Positions 24,248 through 32,859 of a stretch of DNA of 64,000 bases are shown here, one piece after another. Source of the stretch: Pseudomonas sp. GOM6 (GTDB taxonomy: Bacteria; Pseudomonadota; Gammaproteobacteria; Pseudomonadales; Pseudomonadaceae); contig NZ_JARPUS010000013.1 in assembly GCF_029537485.1 (NCBI RefSeq), positions 62,001 to 126,000 of the forward strand, read 5' to 3'. Made by a program: the position numbers and the translations under genes. Numbering within the stretch: the stretch's first letter is position 1; each line of letters begins with the position of its first letter. The notes beneath the pieces were generated by a model. It saw only the letters and a program-made list of their open reading frames with translations, ran no database searches and was not told the DNA's origin.

Positions 24248-26023
24248 ATGGCCAGAATGAGAGCAATAGAAGCCGCGGTACTGGTGCTGCGCCGTGAAGG
24301 CGTAGACACCGCCTTCGGCATCCCCGGCGCGGCGATCAATCCGTTCTACGCGGCGCTGAAGAAGGTCGGCGGTATCGACCACGTTCTGGCTCGTCACGTC
24401 GAAGGCGCCTCGCACATGGCCGAGGGCTACACCCGCACCACTCCGGGCAATATCGGCGTGTGCATCGGCACTTCCGGCCCCGCCGGCACCGACATGGTCA
24501 CCGGTCTGTACTCGGCTTCCGCCGACTCCATCCCGATCCTCTGCATCACCGGCCAGGCGCCGCGTGCGCGTCTGCACAAGGAAGACTTCCAGGCCGTCGA
24601 TATCACCAGCATCGTCAAGCCGGTGACCAAGTGGGCGACCACGGTGCTGGAGCCTGGCCAGGTGCCCTACGCCTTCCAGAAGGCCTTCTATGAAATGCGC
24701 AGCGGCCGCCCCGGCCCGGTGCTGATCGACCTGCCGTTCGACGTGCAGATGGCCGAGATCGAATTCGACATCGACGCCTACGAGCCGCTGCCGCTGGCCA
24801 AGCCGAGCGCCACCCGTGGCCAGGCCGAGAAAGCCCTGAGCATGCTCAATGCCGCCGAGCGCCCGTTGATCGTCGCTGGCGGCGGCATCATCAACGCCGA
24901 TGCCTCGGACAAACTGGTGGAGTTCGCCGAGCTCACCGGCGTGCCGGTGATCCCGACCCTGATGGGCTGGGGCACCATTCCCGACGACCACCGCCTGATG
25001 GCCGGCATGTGCGGCCTGCAGACCAGCCACCGCTACGGCAACGCCACCCTGCTGGCATCCGACCTGGTATTCGGCATCGGTAACCGCTGGGCCAACCGCC
25101 ACACCGGTTCGGTCGAGGTCTACACCGAAGGTCGCAAGTTCATCCACGTCGACATCGAACCGACCCAGATCGGCCGCGTGTTCAACCCTGACCTGGGCAT
25201 CGTCTCCGACGCCGGTGCCGCCCTGGATGCCTTCCTCGAGGTGGCCCGCGAGTGGAAAGCTGCTGGCAAGCTGAAGGACCGCAGCGCCTGGGTGGAATCC
25301 TGCCGCGAGCGCAAGCGCACCCTGCAGCGCAAGACCCACTTCGACAACGTGCCGGTCAAGCCGCAGCGCGTGTACGAGGAGATGAACGAGGCGTTCGGCA
25401 AGGACACCTGCTACGTCAGCACCATCGGCCTGTCGCAGATCGCCGGCGCGCAGTTCCTCCACGTCTACAAGCCGCGCCACTGGATCAACTGCGGCCAGGC
25501 CGGCCCGCTGGGCTGGACCGTTCCGGCCGCCCTCGGCGTGGTCAAGGCCGAGCCGGCGCGCCAGGTGGTGGCGCTGTCGGGTGACTACGACTTCCAGTTC
25601 ATGATCGAAGAGCTGGCCGTCGGTGCGCAGTTCCACCTGCCGTACATCCACGTGCTGCTGAACAACTCCTACCTGGGCCTGATTCGCCAGGCGCAGCGCG
25701 GCTTCGACATGGACTACTGCGTGCAGCTGGCCTTCGAGAACATCAACGCGCCGGAGATCAACGGCTACGGCGTCGACCACGTCGCGGTGGTCGAGGGCCT
25801 GGGCTGCAAGGCGATCCGCGTGTTCGACCCGAACGAACTGCAGAACGCCTTCGCCGAAGCCAAGCGCCTGATGGCCGAGCACCGCGTGCCGGTGGTGGTC
25901 GAGGTGATCCTCGAACGCGTCACCAACATCTCCATGGGCACCGAGATCAACGCGATCAACGAGTTCGAGGAACTGGCCGCGCGCGGCATCGACGCACCGA
26001 CCGCCATCTCGTTGCTGGACTAA
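24248..26023 (+). CDS. gcl: glyoxylate carboligase (tartronate-semialdehyde synthase)
   Basis: 591 residues, ThDP- and FAD-dependent. It condenses two glyoxylates to tartronate semialdehyde plus CO2. [16 protein letters not shown] places Val at residue 51 instead of the usual ThDP-activating Glu, the hallmark of Gcl. C-terminal [20 protein letters not shown] holds the ThDP/Mg site. ATG start with GAGGAA upstream. First gene of gcl-hyi-glxR-ttuD-pyk-urea transporter; its substrate comes from AllA. Operator TTGTATACAC lies 25 nt before the start. Confidence 0.97.
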   Translation: MARMRAIEAAVLVLRREGVDTAFGIPGAAINPFYAALKKVGGIDHVLARHVEGASHMAEGYTRTTPGNIGVCIGTSGPAGTDMVTGLYSASADSIPILCITGQAPRARLHKEDFQAVDITSIVKPVTKWATTVLEPGQVPYAFQKAFYEMRSGRPGPVLIDLPFDVQMAEIEFDIDAYEPLPLAKPSATRGQAEKALSMLNAAERPLIVAGGGIINADASDKLVEFAELTGVPVIPTLMGWGTIPDDHRLMAGMCGLQTSHRYGNATLLASDLVFGIGNRWANRHTGSVEVYTEGRKFIHVDIEPTQIGRVFNPDLGIVSDAGAALDAFLEVAREWKAAGKLKDRSAWVESCRERKRTLQRKTHFDNVPVKPQRVYEEMNEAFGKDTCYVSTIGLSQIAGAQFLHVYKPRHWINCGQAGPLGWTVPAALGVVKAEPARQVVALSGDYDFQFMIEELAVGAQFHLPYIHVLLNNSYLGLIRQAQRGFDMDYCVQLAFENINAPEINGYGVDHVAVVEGLGCKAIRVFDPNELQNAFAEAKRLMAEHRVPVVVEVILERVTNISMGTEINAINEFEELAARGIDAPTAISLLD

Positions 26024-26033
26024 GCAACCAATC

Positions 26034-26130
26034 CCCTCTCCCGCTTGCGGGAGAGGGTTAGGGAGAGGGCAGCTCTATCACCCCTCTCCCCCAGCCCCTC
26101 TCCCTGCTCTCTAGATGAGTCGGGGGAGAG
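26034..26130. repeat. CCCTCTCCC-type intergenic palindromes
   Basis: Perfect CCCTCTCCCGC / GCGGGAGAGGG (26034-26057), then further CCCTCTCCC and GGGAGAGGG arms to about 26130. It separates gcl from hyi inside the operon. Such elements are widespread REP-like repeats; here they could reduce downstream expression or stabilise gcl mRNA. Confidence 0.65.
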
Positions 26131-26154
26131 GGAGACAAACCAAGGAGCCGTGAC

Positions 26155-26937
26155 ATGCCCCGTTTTGCCGCCAACCTGTCCATGCTGTTCACCGAAGTGG
26201 ACTTCATGGACCGTTTCGCCGCCGCCGCCGAAGCCGGCTTCAGCGGTGTCGAATACCTGTTCCCCTACGACTACCCGGCCGAGCAGATCAAGGCTCAGCT
26301 CGACGCCAACAAGCTGGAACAAGTGCTGTTCAACCTGCCTGCGGGCGACTGGGCTGCCGGCGAGCGCGGTATCGCCTGCGATCCACGCCGCGTCGAGGAA
26401 TTCCGCACCGGCGTGGACAAGGCCATCGCCTACGCCCAGGTGCTGGGCAACCGGCAGATCAACTGCCTAGCCGGCATCCGCCCGCAGGGCTACGACTGCA
26501 CGACCATCAAGCAGACCTTCGTCGACAACCTCAAGTACGCCGCGGGCAAGCTGGAGGCCGCCGGTATCCGCCTGGTCATGGAGATGATCAACACCCGCGA
26601 CATCCCGGGCTTCTACCTCAACACCACCCAGCAGGCCCTGGAAATCCGCGAGGCCGTGGGCAGCGCCAACCTGTACCTGCAGTACGACATCTACCACATG
26701 CAGATCATGGAAGGAGATCTCGCCCGCACCATGGAAGGCAACCTGGCCGCGATCAACCACGTGCAGCTGGCCGACAACCCGGGCCGCCACGAACCGGGCA
26801 CCGGCGAGATCAACTACCGCTTCCTGTTCGAGCACCTGGACCGCATCGGCTACCAGGGCTGGGTTGGCTGCGAATACAAGCCCAAGACCACCACTGCCGC
26901 CGGCCTCGGCTGGCTGAAGACGCATAACGCCATCTAA
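26155..26937 (+). CDS. hyi: hydroxypyruvate isomerase
   Basis: 260 residues, TIM-barrel (xylose-isomerase-like). Interconverts hydroxypyruvate and tartronate semialdehyde. Starts MPRFAANLSMLFTEVDFMDR, the standard Hyi N-terminus; FSGVEYLFPYDYPAEQIKAQ, RLVMEMINTRDIPGFYLNTT with the catalytic Glu, and GEINYRFLFEHLDRIGYQGW. ATG with AAGGAG 7 nt upstream. Between gcl and glxR in the glyoxylate operon. Confidence 0.95.
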   Translation: MPRFAANLSMLFTEVDFMDRFAAAAEAGFSGVEYLFPYDYPAEQIKAQLDANKLEQVLFNLPAGDWAAGERGIACDPRRVEEFRTGVDKAIAYAQVLGNRQINCLAGIRPQGYDCTTIKQTFVDNLKYAAGKLEAAGIRLVMEMINTRDIPGFYLNTTQQALEIREAVGSANLYLQYDIYHMQIMEGDLARTMEGNLAAINHVQLADNPGRHEPGTGEINYRFLFEHLDRIGYQGWVGCEYKPKTTTAAGLGWLKTHNAI

Positions 26938-26952
26938 CAAGAGGACTTTCAC

Positions 26953-27843
26953 ATGGCCAAGATCGGATTCATCGGTACCGGCATCATGGGCAAACCCATG
27001 GCGCAGAACCTGCAGAACGCAGGCCACACCCTGTTCTTCTCCGAGCACTTCGAAAAAGCGCCGGCTGAGCTGATCGGCGACAACGGCATCGGCCTGGCCA
27101 ACCCGCGCGAAGTGGCGCAGGAAGCCGAGTTCATCATCGTCATGGTGCCGGACACCCCGCAGGTCGAAGACGTGCTGTTCCGCGCCGACGGCGTCGCCGC
27201 AGGTGTCGGTGCCGGCAAGGTAGTGATCGACATGAGCTCCATTTCGCCGACCGCGACCAAAGTCTTCGCCGAGAAGATCAAGGCCACCGGCGCCGCCTAC
27301 CTGGACGCCCCGGTGTCCGGCGGCGAAGTCGGCGCCAAGGCCGCCACCCTGTCGATCATGGTCGGTGGCTGCCCGAACGCTTTCGAACGCGCCCTGCCAC
27401 TGTTCCAGGCCATGGGCAAGAACATCACCCGCGTCGGCGGCAACGGTGACGGCCAGACCGCCAAGGTCGCCAACCAGATCATCGTCGCCCTGAACATCCA
27501 GGCCGTCGCCGAAGCCTTGCTGTTCGCAGCCAAGAACGGCGCCGATCCGGCCAAGGTGCGCGAGGCGCTTTCGGGTGGCTTCGCCGGTTCGAAGATCCTC
27601 GACGTACACGGCGAGCGCATGATCAAGGGCACCTTCGACCCAGGCTTCCGCATCAGCCTGCACCAGAAGGACCTCAACCTGGCCCTGGCCGGTGCCAAGG
27701 AGCTGGGCCTGAACCTGCCCAACACCGCCAACGCTCAGCAGGTGTTCAGCACCTGCGCGGCCATCGGTGGCAGCAACTGGGACCACTCCGCGCTGATCAA
27801 GGGCCTGGAGCACATGGCCAACTTCAATATTCGCGGCGAATAA
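26953..27843 (+). CDS. glxR: 2-hydroxy-3-oxopropionate (tartronate semialdehyde) reductase
   Basis: 296 residues of the beta-hydroxyacid dehydrogenase family. NAD(P) site KIGFIGTGIMGKPMAQNLQN at the N-terminus, substrate loop DAPVSGGEVGAKAATLSIMV and catalytic Lys in GDGQTAKVANQIIVALN. It reduces tartronate semialdehyde to D-glycerate for TtuD. ATG preceded by GAGGA. The name garR would be equally suitable on sequence; the gcl-hyi context favours glxR. Confidence 0.93.
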   Translation: MAKIGFIGTGIMGKPMAQNLQNAGHTLFFSEHFEKAPAELIGDNGIGLANPREVAQEAEFIIVMVPDTPQVEDVLFRADGVAAGVGAGKVVIDMSSISPTATKVFAEKIKATGAAYLDAPVSGGEVGAKAATLSIMVGGCPNAFERALPLFQAMGKNITRVGGNGDGQTAKVANQIIVALNIQAVAEALLFAAKNGADPAKVREALSGGFAGSKILDVHGERMIKGTFDPGFRISLHQKDLNLALAGAKELGLNLPNTANAQQVFSTCAAIGGSNWDHSALIKGLEHMANFNIRGE

Positions 27844-27865
27844 GAGCCAGTCCTTTCGGAAGGTT

Positions 27866-27891
27866 GTGGGAGCGGCTGAAGCCGCTCCCAC
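27866..27891. repeat. REP-like perfect palindrome
   Basis: GTGGGAGCGGCT-GA-AGCCGCTCCCAC, 12-bp arms, in the glxR-ttuD gap. Same family as the element at 23496. Confidence 0.7.
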
Positions 27892-27968
27892 GCCGACTGA
27901 CGAGCTGCTCCGCCCACCCTATCGACCTTCCTGGCCTGCGGAGTCACGGCCCAAGGGCCAGGTTGGTC

Positions 27969-28014
27969 GATTCCATTGCACAGCTGCCGTGCGCGACGGC
28001 TGTGCAATGGAATC
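27969..28014 (+). repeat. long hairpin upstream of ttuD
   Basis: The outer 14-bp arm GATTCCATTGCACA (27969-27982) pairs with TGTGCAATGGAATC (28001-28014). An inner GCCGT / ACGGC stem continues it with a 3-nt bulge and 5-nt loop. There is no T-run. It ends 25 nt before the ttuD ATG, so it could affect ttuD translation or mark an mRNA processing site. Confidence 0.65.
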
Positions 28015-28039
28015 GGCCTGCACAACAAGAGATCCCGAG

Positions 28040-29314
28040 ATGACCATCGACCCGCAACGCCTGCTGCGCGACCTGTTCGCCACCGCCATCGCCGCCGCCC
28101 ATCCCGATCAGGTTCTGGCCGACCACCTGCCCGCCGACCGCAGCGGCAAGGTCATCGTCATCGGTGCCGGCAAGGCCGCTGCAGCCATGGCCGCGGTGAT
28201 CGAACGCGAGTGGCAGGGCGAGGTCAGCGGCCTGGTGGTGACCCGCTACGAGCACGGTGCCGACTGCAGCAAGATCGAAGTGGTCGAGGCCGCCCACCCG
28301 GTGCCGGACGATGCCGGCGAGCGCGTCGCCCGCCGTGTGCTTGAGCTGGTCAGCAACCTCAGCGAAGACGACAAGGTGATCTTCCTGCTCTCCGGCGGCG
28401 GCTCCTCCCTGCTGGCCCTGCCGGCCGAGGGCATCTCCCTGGCCGACAAGCAGGCGATCAACAAGGCGCTGCTGCGCTCTGGCGCCGCCATCGATGAAAT
28501 GAACTGCGTGCGCAAGCACCTCTCGGCGATCAAGGGCGGTCGCCTGGCCAAGGCCAGCTGGCCGGCCAGCGTCTACACCTACGCGATTTCCGACGTGCCC
28601 GGCGACGAAGCCACGGTCATCGCCTCCGGCCCCAGCGTCGGCGACCCGACCACCTCAGCGCAAGCTTTGGCGATTCTCGAGCATTACCAGATCGACATTC
28701 CGGCCAACGTGCGCGCCTGGCTGCAGGACCCGCGCTCGGAAACGGTCAAGCCGGGCGATCCGTGCCTGGCGCGCAGCCACTTCCAGCTGATCGCCACGCC
28801 GCAACAGTCGCTCGACGCCGCCGCCGAACGCGCCCGCGAAGCCGGCTTCACCCCGCTGATTCTCGGTGACCTGGAAGGCGAGTCGCGGGAGGTGGCCAAG
28901 GTACACGCCGGCATCGCCCGTCAGGTGGTGCTGCATGGCCAGCCGATCAAGCCACCCTGCGTGATTCTTTCCGGCGGCGAAACCACCGTCACCGTGCGCG
29001 GCAACGGCCGCGGCGGGCGCAACGCCGAATTCCTGCTTAGCCTCACCGCCTGCCTCAAGGGCCTGCCCGGCGTCTATGCGCTGGCCGGCGACACCGACGG
29101 CATCGACGGCTCCGAAGACAATGCCGGCGCCATCATGACGCCCTATAGCTTCGCCCGGGCCGGCCTGCAGCAGCTGGATGCCGAGGCCGAACTGGCCAAC
29201 AACAACGGCTACGGCTACTTCGCCGCACTCGACGAACTGGTGGTCACCGGCCCGACCCGTACCAACGTCAACGACTTCCGCGCCATTCTGATCCTCGAGG
29301 CCTCTGCCCAATGA
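28040..29314 (+). CDS. ttuD: glycerate 2-kinase (MOFRL family, TtuD)
   Basis: 424 residues from ATG 28040; the longer upstream frame runs through repeats. MOFRL/DUF4147 features: GKVIVIGAGKAAAAMAAVIE, VIFLLSGGGSSLLALPAEGI, NCVRKHLSAIKGGRLAKASW, CVILSGGETTVTVRGNGRGG and the C-terminal YALAGDTDGIDGSEDNAGAI. Formerly called hydroxypyruvate reductase, but the family phosphorylates glycerate to 2-phosphoglycerate. Next to glxR and pyk this gives a direct route to PEP and pyruvate. The stop overlaps pyk (ATGA). Confidence 0.92.
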   Translation: MTIDPQRLLRDLFATAIAAAHPDQVLADHLPADRSGKVIVIGAGKAAAAMAAVIEREWQGEVSGLVVTRYEHGADCSKIEVVEAAHPVPDDAGERVARRVLELVSNLSEDDKVIFLLSGGGSSLLALPAEGISLADKQAINKALLRSGAAIDEMNCVRKHLSAIKGGRLAKASWPASVYTYAISDVPGDEATVIASGPSVGDPTTSAQALAILEHYQIDIPANVRAWLQDPRSETVKPGDPCLARSHFQLIATPQQSLDAAAERAREAGFTPLILGDLEGESREVAKVHAGIARQVVLHGQPIKPPCVILSGGETTVTVRGNGRGGRNAEFLLSLTACLKGLPGVYALAGDTDGIDGSEDNAGAIMTPYSFARAGLQQLDAEAELANNNGYGYFAALDELVVTGPTRTNVNDFRAILILEASAQ

Positions 29315-30726
29315 CTCCGAACAAGAAAGCCAAGATTCTTGCCACCCTCGGCCCGGCCGTAAAAGGCATCGACGACATTCGCCAGCTGGTCGAAGCCGGG
29401 GTGAACATCTTCCGCCTCAACTTCAGCCACGGCGAACACGCCGACCACGCCCAGCGCTACCAGTGGGTGCGCGAGGTCGAGCGTCAGCTCGGCTGCCCGG
29501 TCGGCATCCTCATGGACCTGCAGGGGCCGAAACTGCGGGTCGGTCGCTTCGCCGGCGGCAAGACCCAGCTGTTCAAGGGCCAGGCCTTCCGCCTCGACCT
29601 CGACGCCACGCCGGGCAACGACGTGCGGGTCAACCTGCCGCATCCGGAAATCATCGCCGCGCTGGAGCCGGGCATGAGCCTGCTGCTGGATGACGGCCGC
29701 CTGCGCCTGGAAGTGACCGCCAAGCATGCCGATGCCATCGACACCATCGTCATCGCCGGTGGCGAGCTGTCCGACCGCAAGGGCGTCAACGTGCCGGAAG
29801 CGGTGCTGCAGCTGTCGCCGCTGACCGCCAAGGACCGCGCCGACCTGGCCTTTGGTCTGGAGCTGGGCGTGGACTGGGTGGCGCTGTCCTTCGTCCAGCG
29901 TCCGGAAGACATCATCGAGGCGCGCGCGCTGATCGGTGACAAGGCCGCGCTGATGGCCAAGATCGAGAAGCCCTCGGCGGTGCAGCACGTCGAAGCCATC
30001 GCCCGCCTGTGCGACGCGATCATGGTGGCCCGCGGCGACCTCGGTGTGGAAGTGCCGGCGGAGAACGTGCCGCGCATCCAGAAGGACATCGTCCGCGTCT
30101 GCCGCCAGCTCGGCCGGCCGGTGGTGGTGGCCACGCAGATGCTCGAATCCATGCGCTTCTCCCCCGCCCCGACCCGAGCCGAGGTCACCGACGTGGCCAA
30201 CGCCGTGGCCGAAGGCGCCGATGCCGTGATGCTGTCGGCCGAGACCGCCTCCGGGGACTACCCGCTGGAAACCGTGCAGATGATGAGCAAGATCATCCGC
30301 CAGGTGGAAAACGGCCCGGACTACCAGGCCCAGCTCGACGTCGCACGCCCGCAGGCCGAGGCCACGGCGAGCGACGCCATCAGCTGCGCCATCCGCCGGA
30401 TCAGCGCGATCCTGCCGGTCGCCGCCCTGGTCAATTACACCGAGTCCGGCGCCTCCAGCCTGCGCGCCTCGCGTGAGCGGCCAAAGACGCCGATCCTCAG
30501 CCTGACGCCGAGCCTGGAGGTGGCGCGCAAGCTCACCGTGGCCTGGGGCATTTACTCGGTGATCAACGCGCGCCTGGGCAAGATCGATGAAGTCAGCAGC
30601 ACCGCGCTGGAGATCGCCCGCAGCCAGGGCTTCGCCGGGATTGGCGATACCGTGGTGATCACCGCCGGCGTGCCGCTGGGCCAGCCCGGCAGCACCAACC
30701 TGCTGCGCATCGAGCAGCTCGGCTGA
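29311..30726 (+). CDS. pyk: pyruvate kinase
   Basis: 471 residues. KAKILATLGPAV, FRLNFSHGEHADH, MDLQGPKLRVGRF, the catalytic Lys and Mg site in ALMAKIEKPSAVQHVEAIAR, and ARGDLGVEVPAENVP with ATQMLESMRFSPAPTRAEVT. C-terminal regulatory domain present. Overlaps ttuD by 4 nt, so it is a pathway-dedicated isozyme that turns PEP from glycerate breakdown into pyruvate. Pseudomonas usually has a second pyruvate kinase (known); which isozyme this is cannot be told here. Confidence 0.96.
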   Translation: MTPNKKAKILATLGPAVKGIDDIRQLVEAGVNIFRLNFSHGEHADHAQRYQWVREVERQLGCPVGILMDLQGPKLRVGRFAGGKTQLFKGQAFRLDLDATPGNDVRVNLPHPEIIAALEPGMSLLLDDGRLRLEVTAKHADAIDTIVIAGGELSDRKGVNVPEAVLQLSPLTAKDRADLAFGLELGVDWVALSFVQRPEDIIEARALIGDKAALMAKIEKPSAVQHVEAIARLCDAIMVARGDLGVEVPAENVPRIQKDIVRVCRQLGRPVVVATQMLESMRFSPAPTRAEVTDVANAVAEGADAVMLSAETASGDYPLETVQMMSKIIRQVENGPDYQAQLDVARPQAEATASDAISCAIRRISAILPVAALVNYTESGASSLRASRERPKTPILSLTPSLEVARKLTVAWGIYSVINARLGKIDEVSSTALEIARSQGFAGIGDTVVITAGVPLGQPGSTNLLRIEQLG

Positions 30727-30730
30727 TGCC

Positions 30731-31642
30731 ATGGTCCTGGCCAGCGGCTTTCGCGCCCTGCTCTGCGCCTTCGCGCAGATCTTCCTGCAGCAGCGCCCGG
30801 GCTTCGGCCTGGCGGTGCTGCTGGCGCTGCTGGTCGGGGCACCCAACCTGCTCGGTGATGCACTGCTCGGTGCCTTGGCCGGCAACCTGGTGGCGCAGCG
30901 GCGCGGCTACGCCCAGGCCGATATCGACATCGGCCTGTACGGCTACAACGGCGCACTGATCGGCCTGCTGCTGAGCCTCAAGCTGGCCTGGACGCCCCTG
31001 CTGCCACTGCTGGTGGTGACCCTGGCCGGGGCCTCCTGCCTGATGCTCAAGCCCTGGATGCAGGCCCTGCGCGAACGCCGCTGGCTGCCTGCCTATACCC
31101 TGCCGTTCGTGCTGTGCGGCTGGGCGCTGCCGGGGCTGGTCAGCCTGCTGCAGCTGCCCCTGGTGCCCGCTGCGCCGCCCGTGGCGCTGGTCGACAGCGG
31201 CTGGCAGGCGTTCGTCGAAGCGACCCTGCGCGGTCTGGGCCAGGTGATCTTTCTCGACCATCCGCTGGCCGGGCTATGCCTGCTGGTCGGCCTGTTTCTC
31301 AACGCGCCGCGCGCCGCGACCTGGGCGCTGGCCGCCGCCGCGCTGCCGGTGGCCCTGGCGCTGCTCAATGCCCCCGCCTCGCCTGTGGTGCTGCAGGGCC
31401 TGCTCGGGTACAGCCCGGTACTGGCCGTCGTCGCCCTGACCCAGCTCTATCGCCGTCCCTGGGCGCCGCTGGCCGCGCTGCTGCTTAGCCTGGTGCTGCA
31501 ACCGGGCTTCAGCGCCCTGGGCCTGGCGCCGCTGACCATGCCGTTCATCCTCGCCTGCTGGCTGGTGCTGGCCAGCGACCGTCTGCTGCGCCGCGCCGCC
31601 ACGGGCTGCGCGCCCTTGCCAGAGTCGCGACGCATTCCCTAG
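30731..31642 (+). CDS. urea transporter (UT family)
   Basis: 303 residues, about 10 TM segments in two repeats. The UT signature IDIGLYGYNGALIGLLLSLK lies near residue 75, with the second repeat ending FSALGLAPLTMPFILACWLV. It begins 4 nt after pyk. Urea is released by ureidoglycolate lyase, so this channel may export excess urea or capture outside urea. It closes the gcl operon; a terminator follows. No urease genes in the window. Confidence 0.88.
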   Translation: MVLASGFRALLCAFAQIFLQQRPGFGLAVLLALLVGAPNLLGDALLGALAGNLVAQRRGYAQADIDIGLYGYNGALIGLLLSLKLAWTPLLPLLVVTLAGASCLMLKPWMQALRERRWLPAYTLPFVLCGWALPGLVSLLQLPLVPAAPPVALVDSGWQAFVEATLRGLGQVIFLDHPLAGLCLLVGLFLNAPRAATWALAAAALPVALALLNAPASPVVLQGLLGYSPVLAVVALTQLYRRPWAPLAALLLSLVLQPGFSALGLAPLTMPFILACWLVLASDRLLRRAATGCAPLPESRRIP

Positions 31643-31650
31643 GCTTGTAC

Positions 31651-31677
31651 CCCTGCGCCCATCCGGCGCAGGGTTTT
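31651..31677 (+). terminator. terminator of the gcl-pyk-urea transporter operon
   Basis: CCCTGCGC / GCGCAGGG stem, 7-nt loop, then TTTTC, 8 nt after the urea transporter stop. Confidence 0.85.
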
Positions 31678-31698
31678 CGAGCACAAGGAACAGGCACC

Positions 31699-32538
31699 AT
31701 GGATCAGCCGCACAGCTGGCGCGAGCGTCTCTACATCATCATCTTCCACACCGATACGCCGGCCGGACAGCGCTTCGACAACTGGCTGCTGGCCTGCATC
31801 CTGGCCAGCCTGGTGGTGGTGATGCTGGACAGCATCCAGAGCATTCACCAGCAGTACGGCGTCTGGCTGTTCAGCATCGAGTGGGTGTTCACCGCGCTGT
31901 TCGCCGTCGAATACGGCCTGCGTCTGTACTGCTCGCCCAAGCCGCTGCGCTACGCCTTCAGCTTCTTCGGCCTGATCGACCTGCTGGCCATCCTGCCGGC
32001 GTTCATCGGCCTGTTCTACGACGGTGGCCAGTACCTGATGGTGGTGCGTGCCCTGCGTCTGGTGCGGGTGTTCCGCGTGCTCAAGCTGAGCCCGTACATG
32101 AAGCAGGCCAACTTCCTGCTCACCGCGCTGCGCGGCAGCCAGCAGAAGATCATCGTGTTCTTCGTCAGCATCGCCACGCTGGTCACGGTGTTCGGCGCCA
32201 TGATGTACGTGATCGAGGGGCCGCAGCACGGCTTCACCAGCATCCCCAAGGGCATCTACTGGGCCATCGTCACCCTGACCACCGTGGGCTTCGGCGATGT
32301 GGTGCCGCAAACCCCGCTGGGCCAGGCGCTGGCCTCGCTGGTGATGATCACCGGCTACTCGGTGATCGCCGTGCCCACCGGCATCTTCGGCGCCGAACTG
32401 GCCAACGCCATGCGCGAGCACGGCCGCCTGCGCCGCCCCTGCCCCAGCTGCAGCAAGGTCGAGCACGAACCCAACGCCGCCTTCTGCGACCGTTGCGGCA
32501 ATCCCTTGTATCCGCGCCAGAGTGATACGACGCAGTGA
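31699..32538 (+). CDS. voltage-gated-type potassium channel with C-terminal zinc ribbon
   Basis: 279 residues, six TM helices. Arg-rich S4 RALRLVRVFRVLKL (about 120-133), pore helix and selectivity filter ...IVTLTTVGFGDVVPQTPLG near residue 195. The last 40 residues hold CPSC and CDRC pairs, a zinc ribbon not typical of bacterial Kv channels. ATG 31699 with AAGGAA upstream. Monocistronic after the operon terminator; it may set membrane potential. Role unknown. Confidence 0.88.
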   Translation: MDQPHSWRERLYIIIFHTDTPAGQRFDNWLLACILASLVVVMLDSIQSIHQQYGVWLFSIEWVFTALFAVEYGLRLYCSPKPLRYAFSFFGLIDLLAILPAFIGLFYDGGQYLMVVRALRLVRVFRVLKLSPYMKQANFLLTALRGSQQKIIVFFVSIATLVTVFGAMMYVIEGPQHGFTSIPKGIYWAIVTLTTVGFGDVVPQTPLGQALASLVMITGYSVIAVPTGIFGAELANAMREHGRLRRPCPSCSKVEHEPNAAFCDRCGNPLYPRQSDTTQ

Positions 32539-32544
32539 TGCCGA

Positions 32545-32859
32545 TCAGTAGCTGAAGCTGCGCCCAAGCCCCGCCGGCACACCACTGCTGTCGGTCGGCT
32601 GCCAGGGGCCCTGTGGGCTACTGGCCCAGCTCCAGCCAGGGTTCCAGCGGTAGTAGACGCGCTCGCGGTAATAGACCTTATGGCTGCCCTGCAGCACATA
32701 CACGCCCAGGCTCGGGTCCCAGTAGGCATTGCCGCCGGGCGGCGGCGCATAGCGCGGGTGGCTCTGCTGGCGCACCGGCTCGCCCCGATCCGGCAGCTGC
32801 GGCTGTAGCGAGCAGCCCGCCAGTGCCAGCAGCCCCAACAGCGTCAGCGCGGCGCGCAT
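32545..32859 (-). CDS. small hypothetical lipoprotein
   Basis: 104 residues. Signal peptide with lipobox LLALAGCS (Cys16), then a Pro/Tyr/Trp-rich region (YAPPPGGNAYWDPSLGVYVL, YYRERVYYRWNPGWSWA). The ATG overlaps the ccmI stop (TGATG), so it may be translated with the ccm operon. No known function; outer-membrane or periplasmic by lipobox. Confidence 0.7.
   Translation of the reverse strand: MRAALTLLGLLALAGCSLQPQLPDRGEPVRQQSHPRYAPPPGGNAYWDPSLGVYVLQGSHKVYYRERVYYRWNPGWSWASSPQGPWQPTDSSGVPAGLGRSFSY

Noticed and set aside
26034..26130. Possible CRISPR-like or tandem repeat array
   Set aside because: The units are inverted and irregular with no unique spacers; they are REP-type palindromes.
24083..30885. 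Very long minus-strand frames opposite gcl, hyi-glxR and pyk
   Set aside because: Same codon-mirror effect; products lack any recognisable domain, and the plus-strand enzymes are certain.
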